Under the pieces are notes generated by a model that was not told the origin of the DNA, ran no database searches, and saw only the letters and a program-made list of their open reading frames with translations. Both the position numbers and the translations under genes were made by a program. A stretch of DNA of 64,000 bases from Alitta virens (lineage: Eukaryota; Annelida; Polychaeta; Phyllodocida; Nereididae): positions 58,815,829-58,879,828 of the forward strand of contig OW028573.1 in NCBI GenBank assembly GCA_932294295.1, in the 5' to 3' direction. Of this stretch, positions 30,001 to 42,616 are shown piece after piece; the first letter of the stretch is position 1; the number at the start of each line of letters is the position of its first letter.

Positions 30001-33000
30001 TTCAATGTTTTGGTAGGATTCCTTCACAGTACCATACTTTCACAGAAGGAAACAAAATTATTTCTCAATGTCACCTTATCAGTTCAGTCGGTTTCGGTTA
30101 GTGCACTCTACCTATATGCAGTTGTATAAAACTGCAGGACAAGGCCGGACCTCTCTCTAATCTGCCGAAATAGGCCACTAGGGTACACTAGCTAAACTCT
30201 CCTTATGGGCCTTTAGGGTGGTGTCCAGTTAATTGAACCGGCAATTTTAGATGATCAGGGCGTTAGATATTGGGGGGGTAATTCAGCAACAGCAGCACCT
30301 ACGACCCTCCTGAGAGATGGGTATGACCTTTATAATCCATGGTATGATCACGTGTCTAGGATACAACCCTATTTCTCCCACCCCATATCTCCCTTGACTT
30401 ATCTGTTCTGCTGCGTTACTTCTTTACTCGGGGATTCAGTGAAGTGCCCATAGTTATAAATCATAGAGCCTGTTGATATGACTAACACAACCAAAGAAAT
30501 GTGTATGAAATGTTCACTGTAATACACTAATGATTATTATGGTAGCTAGTGATGCCAAATCACATAAGCACACTATTTACCACCAGTGACTGAATTACAT
30601 GTGTTATGATTTTCCATTCTGAAAAGTCGACATTAAGTTCATTAACCTGAGGCTTGCAACATTAACCCAACATTCCCAACCCATTCTATGCCATCACAGG
30701 CCTCACAGCAACTCAGGTCAGGCAAAGATGAGCAGAAACCCTCCTGTTAATGGAAGCTTGGCAATCAAATTAAAACATCTTAATGGCAGTTCTCTCCTAT
30801 TCGTCTTCTTGTCTGCTGCCACATGGACTTAAATATTCAAGACAATTTCCCCATCTTCCCAACATTTCCATTCTCTGCAGCAGCAGCAACTGCCATCACC
30901 ACACTGCTACCATGGCAATGGCATGCCAGCCACTTTTTTTCCGCAAAACCCACGGCGGAATAATACATGACTTTTTTCCTCCCACTTCATGCAAATGAGT
31001 CCTCAACCTGCCTCATTCCAAATCCAGTTCTACTAATGGCCTTTTTGCTGACGTTTAAACTAATGCGATTTAGGTGTGACGCTGGAAAAAGCCTCCCAAG
31101 TAAGATAGAATAATTCTCATCCGTTCCCATGTGAACCATTTCACACACAAAAAGAGCAGTTATTCATAAGTAGGAGGAGGAGTATGTTGACAAAATTGAA
31201 GGCATGATTCACTAGACTGTTGCCAGGGAAACGTAAAAGAAAGACTACAGTCATATAAAAGAGATTTTTGTGGAGTCCATTCCTCACAAACAACAAAGCA
31301 ATGACTAAATACCCAATTAAGATGGTATCTGTCGACCACATGACAGGGAGGTTTGAGTTGACGTTACCAAAGTTACCATTGCCAGGAGTTGTAGTTTATT
31401 AATCCAGACTGACGATGAAAACAGAGGCTGACATTATTTGCTGCAGTCTTGGTAATGAAGTTTAGTTGGAAAGAAATAATGATGTTGTTAAAAATGTATC
31501 TTATCAAGATTATAGTTTCCTAATTCCACAAGTAATGTGGTCTGGAAGAGCTGCCTCCAATGATATAATCGGTGAAAAATAAACAGAAAATGCCTCTCAG
31601 AAATCAATTAGTCTGGTTCAGCCTCCCTGCTGCTTCAGACTCCTGTTTTTCTGATGCTAAGGCTTTCCTGTTTCTTGCTCCATCACCATCCTCCTCGCTG
31701 CTGCTTCTGCTGCTGATTCATTTCATCCAGGATGACCCACTTTTTAGTTCGCGTGCAAGCCCCTCAAGAAAGGCACAATCAGAAATTGCCAGCGCTGAGA
31801 AATTACAACAGCATACAAGTGACAACTGATCCAAGATGAGCAGACAGGACATCTGCATGACATCTTGTTACCAGATAGCGTGTAATCAAATTACCATACA
31901 TAGGCTCTGTGTGACAATACACGCATGCCTATGTCAATATGTCTGCGATGAAATGTCTCCTCTTGCCAACTTCTTACATTCTGTCTACAAATAATTTGTC
32001 TTCACAAAACACGAGTTCACGTCAACAAAAACTTTTCATCTTTCATGATGTGCAAGCTAAATCATGATGATTGTGCCTGCAGATCATCAAGATCAAATGC
32101 TCCGCACACTGTTGAGATGTCTGTCGGTTAAGGTATTGACTTGCTCCTCTGAAGGTCCTGGGTTCGAATGCTGGCCCAGGCACCCTTTATAAGCTAAAAG
32201 GATATCTTTGTTGTGGCAAGTAAAAACCCTCACCCAATAAGTAAAGTTATAATACTGAGCCTCCTCCTCAAGGTTCCATCTTAGGTTGCTGAAGGTTCCG
32301 TCTTTTCCTCACTTAAGTTTTTGTATTTGGGGAGTCTCCTCATTCATATAATTGTTTATGTTTCACCAAACATTGTTTTTCAATGATTTACATATGCATG
32401 AATAAAATAAAAGTTATCTGTCTATCACCGATCTTACTACCCTATGCCCCGATGAATAATTGCATCACATTGTAGTTAATCCCGAATTAAATAGGCAAAT
32501 CAATGGGGACTGTGCAGCCACTTTGCCTTAATTGCCCCATTTCCTTCAATTTAATGAAACTTTCTGACATGACACTGCATAACTTCACATGGTCCAACTT
32601 CACAACTTTCTTGGGCAACTTCTCTCCCTTCAGGATGCTGTGTTTCTAAATTGATGCATGCATGCGTATAAAGACAGGCTGTCATGGCCATGAATATTCA
32701 AAGAGAAACTCATTACTAGGCCAAGATATAGAAGTTGCACATACATGGGCACACATGCATCAAGTCTGAATATTAATGCGAGACGTTAATCGCGTGTAAG
32801 AATTGGTTTTATCTTTGCAAAAGTCGATTTGCTTGTGCTGCCACAAGAAAAAAAAAGAGTGCTTCGTTGATACTTAATCGTTTTATGAAACATCAAAAAC
32901 TGGACACAACGTGGACATGAAAAGAAGTGTCTTATATTGATGTGCCCAAGCAAAAGCCAGGGGACCATCCTAATGTGGTTTTCTTTGAGGAACTCCTAAC

Positions 33001-36000
33001 AGCATCTGGCCCTGTTAAGATCGCCCGGCAGGGGTAATCAAATCAAGCAGGACTGCAGATAATCTAAGCATGTGAAATTGAATTGTCTGCAAATGATGGA
33101 TGCACCTGCCGCTGCTGCTGCTGCTGCAATTTGCTCGTTTTTGCACATCAACATTTCGGTTTTATCTGTTGCATCTTGCTTTTTCTTGCCTCCTGCTGCT
33201 GTTGTGTTCTGATCGTGTCTGGCCATTAAAACAACAAAGCAGTCAGGCAGCCAACCAGGAAACAGGGATCAGCAACATAGAGCGAGGTGCCATGAAATGG
33301 GAAGACATGGACATGCAAAGAAGCTCTGCACTGGGACAGCAGCTAGGGGATGACAAGTGCAGGTGTAAGGGGCTGAATTGACGTGGAGCATCCCTGGAGT
33401 CTGTAGCTGCAGTAACGGGTCTTGGCATCTCCTGGCGTCCTCGCATGCATGCCATTGCCACGGCATCTCCTTAGCCATCCCCACAAACAGGTTGAACCAG
33501 CTGAAGAGCCTGTGCTTCCCACAGACGTTCCTGTCATCTCTTAGGAACGACAGAGGACCTCAGAAGCACCACCTTGCCAGGTCATCCCAGGGGGGCGATG
33601 ACCTCTTTTTGTCCTCCACAACAATGGCCTTGCCAGCAACAGCCAGCAACAGCCAGCAACAGCCTGTTACCCCCTGAACTGCAGCAATCTTCCGAGTCAA
33701 TGACCTCCACTCAGTGCTCATCAAGGCAAGATGCCATGCGCTCCCCCCCCCCCCCCCAAATTCCAACTAAAGACCCATCAAACTGTTTGGGGTCGTTAGC
33801 CTCACGAGATTACCCAAATCAAACTCGAACGTGCTCAAACCTGGTCAGTTAGGATAATCCGATTGACATTGAACCCAGGCCTTCATTTACCCCGCACAAG
33901 CCCTTGAGCAACTGAACTTGCAAACTGCTCTCACACACAATAAAAATATCTTTCTTTTCGTGCAAGCAAGTTTACCACTGCGGGGTTTCCTAATGTAATT
34001 GATATCAATCATCAATTAAATTCGTGATTAGGGTTTGTAAAGCTATTCCCAGGGCTTCAATGCAAAAATAAGCCAAAGTAAATCTAATTGAGGTATGTTC
34101 CTGTGTTGGTTACGATAAATCCATAATAACATGAGTTCACAATTAACGATGATCATTAAGGCAAATAGTCTTAAAATAGCCTCTTTAATGTTACAAAGTA
34201 AAGAGGAGGAAATCCTATGCAATTCTTTGTTCATCCTCTTTTTTCTGTTCTTTTACTCTTTTTTCTGATTTTATTCCCCAACGGTCACGTTTGAATTATT
34301 CATTAAGGAGATAAGTCAAGTTACAGAAGAGAAGATCCAAGCAGATAGGCCGGGGAAGATCGAAGGGGGTTGCCATTACAGTTTGAGTGAATGACCCCAA
34401 ATCAAATGGCAAGGGAATGGCTAACATCTCTGCACTGCTGCTGCTGCTGCTGCTGCTGAGGAGACAGGTTTGGTGACAGACAGGTAAATACCCAGCAGCG
34501 TCAGGCAGGCGCCCTTCTTTCTTTATGGGAGGCAATTTCCCTGGCCATCCAGCGCTTGGACATCTCTATCGAAGGAGAGGCCAGGCTGACTCAAGCATTT
34601 CTACAGGGCAATATTGGCAAGCTGGCATCAGATTGCAACTTCCTTTCTCTCTCATCTCTCCCTCTCTGGCTCAGCCTCCTTTACTCTGGACCTATTGATG
34701 CGGCGGCTGGCTATCATTGAGTCCCTGACAGTCTTGAAGGATGGGCAGCCAGAGTGACCAGCACTGGCCTGTGTCCACTTAGCATGACCAAACAGCCAGT
34801 ACATGGCCTATGCTAATGACCACACGCTTTATTAATGGGCAGGGATAAAGAGTGTCCCTTGGCCACCCAACTCTCTCCCTCATCTATCTGTGCATCATCT
34901 AAACGACCACAATATCCACAATTGATTACTGTATAAATATTTATAGCAGCAAATTGCGGGGCTAATGTACACATACGCCCTGTGTCCTCTGCTAAGCTGC
35001 TTTAAATGTAATGAATGGTCGTGTTATATTAGTTTGTCGTGACCAAGGCCTTCTATAATGCCATGACATTCGTCCATTTGGACACCCGGGCCACATACTC
35101 CGCCTGTGATGCCGCTGCACTCTGTGTGCCTATAGATGTGTGTGCTGCTGCATTGCTGCGGCATTACACTGAGTGATTTCGATCTTTTCACACAGGTAAA
35201 ACGTCATAAAAAAACATCCCTTTGTCCTCAGCTCAACAATGCAAAATGCCATGGAGCCATTACACAAGACTTCACTTCTAACTTTTACTCATAATTTGCC
35301 ATGTCATAAGAGAAAGTGATAAGCAAAAGAGAAAAAAAAAACAGAAAATGAAAAAAAAAAAAAGTGCCATCAGCAAATATCAAGTTCAGAAAGGCAAAAT
35401 ACAAACCTAAATGGGAAGGAAATATTCTATGAACATTTAATGGGAAAGAAATATTCTATGAACATTTAATGGGAAAGAAATATTCTATATACTCCTAAAC
35501 TGTATTATTACAAAGTTTGGAAGTAATACAATATTGTACAATGGGCCAATTGCCATGATATGCTGGCAATGACTGCTCCAATCAGTTCAATGCTATATTT
35601 AGCATAAACTCAACCATTGCGCGCATGACTGCTTTGTCAACAATAACCGAACTCATACACACATGAGTTAGCATACCGAATTCCCGTCGGCCGCGTGGCC
35701 TAATGGATAAGGCGTCTGACTTCGAATCAGAAGATTGCGAGTTCGAGTCTCGTCGCGGTCAACAGTTTTTCTGCTCACATATATAGTCGCCACCTACTAT
35801 TCTTTCGTAAATCAGTTTCTCTTCTGGAAACAGACAAAAGCAACAGCCTTGAGGCTGATAAAAAGCGAAAGGCCATTCCATGTTTCCATATGTTTAGCTA
35901 ATGTTTTCATGTACAGTTAATTAGAACCTGACATGGCGTCATCAGCCAGTATATGAGGATGTCGTGATGATCAGAAGTCGCGTCATGACCAGCAGATTTC

Positions 36001-39000
36001 CATGAGGCTATTTCCATGGCAACGCATTACTTGCTGCCTGCTGGTCAGATGCAGGACTGCAGGGCGATCAATGAATAGTGCCAAGGTGCAGCCAGTTGCT
36101 TCTCACTGCATTCACAGGTGATCTGCCAACAACCTGTCAGCCCTGCACCAAAGCCAAGCAACAGATCAACTCCTGAGGCGACATAAATCAATCCTAATTA
36201 CCTGGCCAGGTTAGAATCACAAGCAATTACCGATCAATCGATGATTCAATCATTGCAGGTTTGATTCAATCATTGCAGGTTAAACTAGGGTGGAGTATAC
36301 AATTAAAGACTGCAACTACACTTAAACAGGTAATTAAAAGTCTACAACTTGAAAATGTGAAACGAACAATTTCAGCATACTGCAGGTTTTACTTCTTTAC
36401 AATATTTTGTATTTCCACATCACGAGTTACATCCATACATATTTTACCTCCCTTATTTCCAAAGATTCATATCATGCATGTCTTTTTTTTTGCTATCCGT
36501 TTATCTACATTTTACTTACTTAATGTCATATTACTTTGAAAGCGATTCATTTTACCTGAATGGTTTATTAAAAAAGCCATAATTTTTACCATCGTGTCTA
36601 CTAAGACGTGAAAATTAGGACATTACAGAAAATCAAAGGAGGTCATAAATATTGGTCATAATTTCACGTCAAACTCTGAAAGAGCCCATCCCTTTGAGGC
36701 TCTACACGCTAGATATAGCAGATGGGTCTTTGCTCAGATCCAGTTGACCTTAGCTCTTTGCAAAGTAAGATTATCACACCACCTAGCGGGACCTGCACAA
36801 GTCACGCAGCGCCCTGCAAGTTATTCCCGTCATAGCAACTACAAGACTTTTTGTTTTTTCTTCGTAAGCAGCCGATAGCAGCCGATTCGTGACAGAATTG
36901 ATTAGGTGGCCATCTTGGCACAGCTAGGTCAGGTAACTCGAGTTAATCATCAGAGATCTGGTTGCAATGACTTCATACTTGTTTGTGTGATCTAGCCCCA
37001 TATATCAAATGACACATAAAGGTGCTCATTTACTACTGGCAAAGGGTTTGGTTTTTTTTAAATCCCCAGCAGATGCAAAAACAGCAGGTATCAAATGAAA
37101 GACAAAGTAATTACCCTGCCCTAGGGATTATGACCGATAATAAGTGCCCTGCGGTTTTCATCTTGTATATTATACCTCTGAGATACATACAGAATGTTAT
37201 TTGCTAATCTTTTGGCAACTGTTGCATAAGGCAGCCATTTTTTAATTAACGAGTGTTTTAAAGATATTTCGGAAATCATCATCAACACAACACATCACAC
37301 AAACATAACTAGTTATAATAATGCAAATGCACCCACTACTGATCCACATCATGCACAACAGGTTCATTCCACTTAGTACATATACAATGCCCGAAGGACA
37401 CCAACCCTTCCGTGGTATTTTTAGCCCATGTGGCCAAGGGCATCAAGCTAAGAGATATTATATAACCATACCTAGGGACTAATAAGAACAATATCTCCAT
37501 GGCAACCGCGTGTTTACACGCAGCAAAGGACTAGCAGTGTCCCCCTAACTTCATGAAGAGGAAGTAATCTTGTCTTCCAAACAGAATGTGTTGGTGGGCG
37601 CCATGGCAGAGTCAGCTGCTCCAATAAAGGTTTCTTGCTGCTTTCAAATGGAATATCTAATGAAAGAGCCACCTACCGCATAAATCTTCTTTTCCACTGC
37701 TTTGACTTTGAGGTACTCCTTGGGCAGGAACTCCTTGAGGCTGAGGAAGAGAAAAAGGACAGAATAGAAAATAGCCAAGATGCACCCCAAACATAAACAA
37801 ATCTCCATAAATAAATATGCCCATTATGAAATTGCTAATATCAAATATCTATAGTATGTGTTAGTACTAGTCTCAGATTGTCTGCCATTATGTCCTATAT
37901 CTGATGCTATGTACGTGGAAGTCATAAATAAGCAAGTTCTCCGTACAAGTACATTGTATGCCCATTTTTAAACATCTGATATCTGATGGTAATAGAACCC
38001 TCTATGTCGGGTGCATTTTGTTGCGTCTGCACGAGTCTGTCAAGTATCTTTTTTTCGACACCAAAGTACTAAAGGAGAGTACAAATATCTCACTTCAAAA
38101 AGACCCATTATAGAAACCAAAATGTATATTATATGTGATGCAGTAAGCATCTATTAGGGATAGTATTTGGTACAAATATTTTCAGCATCTCATGCAATAT
38201 CCGTTAACAAAATGTCTACATATAAAATGGTCTATCACATACACTCAACTAAAAAACAAAAAGTTGCAAATTGTAGCTTTTATAATTTAATTTGTTGCGT
38301 TTCTTTTTGGCTCTGTGTTTTTGATGGCAGTGATCTTCTACTATGCAGACAATATTGTAACTCATACTCTTAACAACTCTTACACAAAAGCTATTGACTT
38401 TTGAGAACAATTGCCATGAAAATCAGTCATTTTGTAACAGATTTGACTAGCAGGAAGTCGCGCAGCTTCTAAATGTAAAAGATTTGATGCAGAGCGTCAC
38501 CATGACAACAGATCAGACTATTTCATTTCAACTTAAGAGCCATTCTTTTCAGAAATGTTCACAAATATTCATGACATTTAAAAAGTTCCCAGTCGAAGTT
38601 TTGCTTCATGACACTGCTATGAAAAGTTTTTTAGGAAATATAATTGGATTTAACTTCGTGAACACACTTTCCATTAATGAGTCAATTTTCTCTATTCCTT
38701 AGAATACAATAATGTAAGCATTTCGTATCTCAATCTTGTAGTTTTGCACATCTATTGACATTTAAAGGAACTCGGTAAGTTGAAATTTGAAGCAATCAAA
38801 AATAACAAGTGCTACATAATGTCTATCAATATTTATGTAAAAGACGAAATTTAAAAGGTGTACTTACTCAAGGAAGCCAGTCCTGTGTTTCTGTTCACTG
38901 TGATCTCCAAACTGGATCTGACACTGGATCCCTCCAAACTGGATTGCTTCATCCTGAGTGACAGGGTGGGCACCAATGACAATGGCGTCTCTTGTCTGAA

Positions 39001-42000
39001 ATATACAATATCGTAACATTCACGATAGAATTCATACTTGAAATTAGTCCACAACGGGTGTAAAATATCTTCTGGCTAGCCGACGTCAATTCGAATGGCT
39101 TTTCTCATTTAAATAGAGCGCCACCCAACGGCAAAAATTAAGCATGGACGGCCACCTAGCGGTGCAAGCAGAACTAAACTGACAAAGCTTCAGTTGCGGA
39201 TGCATAACACGAATTTCCATAAACCCCAGACATAGAGGATTTAAAGATGCATCGTAATGGTTTTTTGTGCAGCTTGATGGTGCCGGAGATTGTCTGCTCC
39301 ACGGATATTACTAGCCTCCACTCATTTGCAAACAGCGCACTCTACAGCGATGCCACCTAGCGATTAGTTGGCTGACCGCCACCTAGCGACTATTGCACAA
39401 CAAGGGCGACGCTGCCGTCAGCAGAAAATGCATAATTGAGGCGGGGTGTCACAATGGGCGACAGACAAATACCAATAGGGGCGGGCCATTGATGCATGGC
39501 CTGATTCACTGATACAGCTTTATCAGGGGAATTTATCAGCGACGCCATGATTCATAGGGGGCTTCCAGGCCATTTCACTGCGCCGGCCACAGGGCTGAGC
39601 AGGCAGGCAGACAGCAGGCAAGCACATCGTCTGCAATATTTGAACTGGAAATGGCGCCCGGGCCGGGCCTACATGCTCCGTGTCTCCCATTCAGAACATG
39701 GCAAAGGTTTCAAGTGAGCATCAGCAGGCCATCACTGCAACCGCCCGAGCCACGCACACCTCTATTGATCAGCCCATTCGAAACTACACTTCAATTACAG
39801 GCCAAACAAACAGCACGTTTGGTACACACCTCAGTGATTGTTTCTAAACCTGTTAACCAATGCGATTGATCTGGCCAGCGATGGTCGGGGCTCTATTCCT
39901 TTAGCAGTATTAATATTGATTGTGGCTAACAGGTCGCCCCTGCGGTCAATTCCTGCAAATGGTTGGGCCATGCCATGACTGTCGATGCATGAAGGACCGG
40001 CAAGAGCCGGGCCAGAGACTGGAGCATCCAATCTGTACGAAAGAACCGCATCATTTCATATATCACACACATCATGCCTGCCTCATCTCTCCTTATACGT
40101 AATTGCTGCAGCGACTTGGACACCTCGGTCACCAAGATGACAAAATGGGAGACAAGATTCTTCTGATATCTCAGCCCTACATCATAGAGTATTTTTTTTT
40201 GTGTCAGGGAAAGGGAAATCCCTGTCAAAGTGTGGGTTGAAATATTAGGCTTGTGACTGAAAAATACATTAGCATCCGATGTGACCAGTCACCTTACACT
40301 TAACCACATAAGCACACCTTTTAAAAAAGCACTTTCTTTCAAGCATAAAGGCAAGGTAGATCACCTTAAAAGGCTCTGTGCATAAAAGTTTGAAGAGTGT
40401 GTGCCATTATTCAAGATTTACTCATACAGAGTGGAGTGCTGGCCTCTGCAAATGAAAGGATGTACCTCGCAGGGAAGCTGGGCCTGTGTGACAGCAACTG
40501 AGTCTCCAGGGAACAAGTGAGTCACGGAGATGTATTAGGCGACAGTCAGGACACTATATCCTTATCTCCAGATAAGAGACGATATAATTACGATAAGATT
40601 CTGCCGCTAATTGCATCAGTTAACATAGGCGGATGACTCCCGGACCGTACTCATACACTACAGTAATTAGATCTACGTACAATGTGGCATTATACACTCA
40701 AATTATTTGCAACCATCCTGTGGTGGTGCGGAAATGCGGTTTTACAGTAACTGAACGAAGTGCTTTTACTGAAGGCATTCTTGCAAGGAGATCGTATAGA
40801 ATTGAACTTACTTGAGATTTCTAAGGATGGCTAGGAAGATCTCCCCATTGTGGAGTAAGGTTGAGAAGTTAAAAGCAAACAGCAGAAGCAAGTGAATGAG
40901 ATGAAAGGGTGAAGTAAGATAAAAGAGAACTGACCTGCACATAGAGAAGGCTGAGCTGGACAGGGTCCCTGGCGTCCACGTTCTGGTCAGAGAAGAAGAA
41001 TTTGCGTCGCAGGACAAGTGTCTCGACTGCATCGATGCCTTGTTCTCGTAGAGTCTTGGAGTGGTCAAGCCAGTTCACTGCAAAACACGAGTATGGAGTA
41101 TAGCAAGGAGTTAAGCAGTATCCTTATGTATGTAGTATAGTTCTGCTCAGAGCTGTGGTACATCCCTGCCTTGCGGTGCGAGTAAAACAGAGTGAGTGAG
41201 CTAGCTATCCTATGCACAGCGATGGTGCAGTGGCCAGCAGCTATGAATGTCACTGCGGAATGAAGAGCAGAGTTCAGCTATGGGTTGGGGGAGGGGGGTG
41301 TCGCCCGCCTGCCCCTGACGATGAGCTACCGCCGTGGCCCTATCAGCAGAGCAGGACGCAAGTGGCGCAGTGGATGGCGCTGCTCTGCAAAAAGACGTGC
41401 GTCCTCGAAGGCCGTCGCTGGCGTACTGAGCTGAGGCAGGCTGAGGGCGAGGAGCTGGCGCATGCAGCATTGGCACAGGACGCCACGAGGCGGCGCATGG
41501 GGGTAGCAGGCAGGCTGGCAGGCCCAGCTCGATTGCCCTGCTCTCTATTGATCCCATTGGCGTAGCTGCATGGTGTGGTGTAGCTGGCGTAGCTGGTTGG
41601 TCCACTGTCGACCGCCAGCAAGCTACCATAGCCCAGCAAACCCAACATAGCCAGCCAAGGCCCTTGCATGCATCGTGGCTCTGGAAGTGAAACTGCGGCG
41701 GCTGCTCGGGGCTCACTGACTCGGCCAATTTCCTCTCCAACCACGCAGATCCCATGCAGGCACATAGCCACAAGCCACCAAAGCCAGCTACCCTACCAGC
41801 TACCCTGCCAGCATGCAGCTTTAACGAAATGCCCCCCCCCCCCCTATCCCTATTATCAAAACATGCAAATCGCTCTTCCTGCCTCCCTAACATCACATGA
41901 GGCTGCAAAGTCCGCATCCTACTAAGCTGCTGCGTTGAACCTGTCACAGATGTACCAACGTCTCTAGCATGCATGCTTTCTTTGCAAAGGGATCACCATC

Positions 42001-42548
42001 TGCACCATAAAACAAATAACTAGCAATATCAGGTTCATGTCGTGCTCCAATGCTACACCACATACTATTTATGGTTAATAAGAAAATAAACCAGATATAT
42101 CACTGAACTTATACAACGCATCATGCATGTTCTTGGGGAAGATGAACTGGATCTCATAGTTTTCTTTAATCTACCTCACTCATTCTATCTTTTCCGCTTA
42201 TGTTGGCACAAAACACACATTTCAATTAAGCAGAACAATGAAGGGACACATAGCATAAGCACAAAGAGCGAGATGGGCCACAACACTTGACATTCCAGCC
42301 ATGACCAGTGCCACAATAAAGGCTTTAACGGGATCCATTGAAGTGAAAGAAACAAGCCATGGGGTGAATGGGCCTTGGCAGACATAGAGGAGACCACGGG
42401 ATGCTGCTGCTGCTGCTGCTGCTGCTGCTGATGGTCACTATGCTCCTCACAGCATCATTCTGTATCAGTCGTGTCCCCAAGTGCATCAACAGAATACAGA
42501 TACATTGTCAACTGCTTTCATCAGCTCTATTCTGCTTCAACAGTAACT

Positions 42549-42616
<68 letters not shown>

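Larger units (their letters stand above)
29165..37676 (-). other. Talin intron between exons 5 and 6, with nested tRNA
   Basis: 8512 bp. It hosts the antisense tRNA-Arg(UCG), the SINE candidate at 32118, CTG tracts, a C15 run, the 29-bp and 20-bp tandem repeats and X-box-like words at 36014 and 37497. The stretch 30080-30460 has a repeat-like look but no defined ends. Confidence 0.9.

Noticed and set aside
30080..30460. Possible further SINE or repeat (TCGGTT-containing)
   Set aside because: There is a suggestive head-like word, but no credible box B at the right spacing and no second copy in the window.
35410..35489. 29-bp repeats as a CRISPR array
   Set aside because: The units are directly abutting with no spacers, and the genome is eukaryotic.
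38851..39054. 67-codon minus-strand frame overlapping exon 4
   Set aside because: It is in a different frame from the talin reading, which alone gives the conserved F2 sequence and correct phases.
41359..41420. tRNA-like sequence in the CpG-rich block
   Set aside because: Box A is good but the B box matches at only about half its positions and no cloverleaf forms, so it is not called a tRNA or SINE.
41210..41974. 254-codon minus-strand open frame
   Set aside because: It lies in a CpG-rich block that is open in several frames, has low-complexity Ala/Pro/Cys-rich composition and no recognisable domain, and fits no talin splice form.
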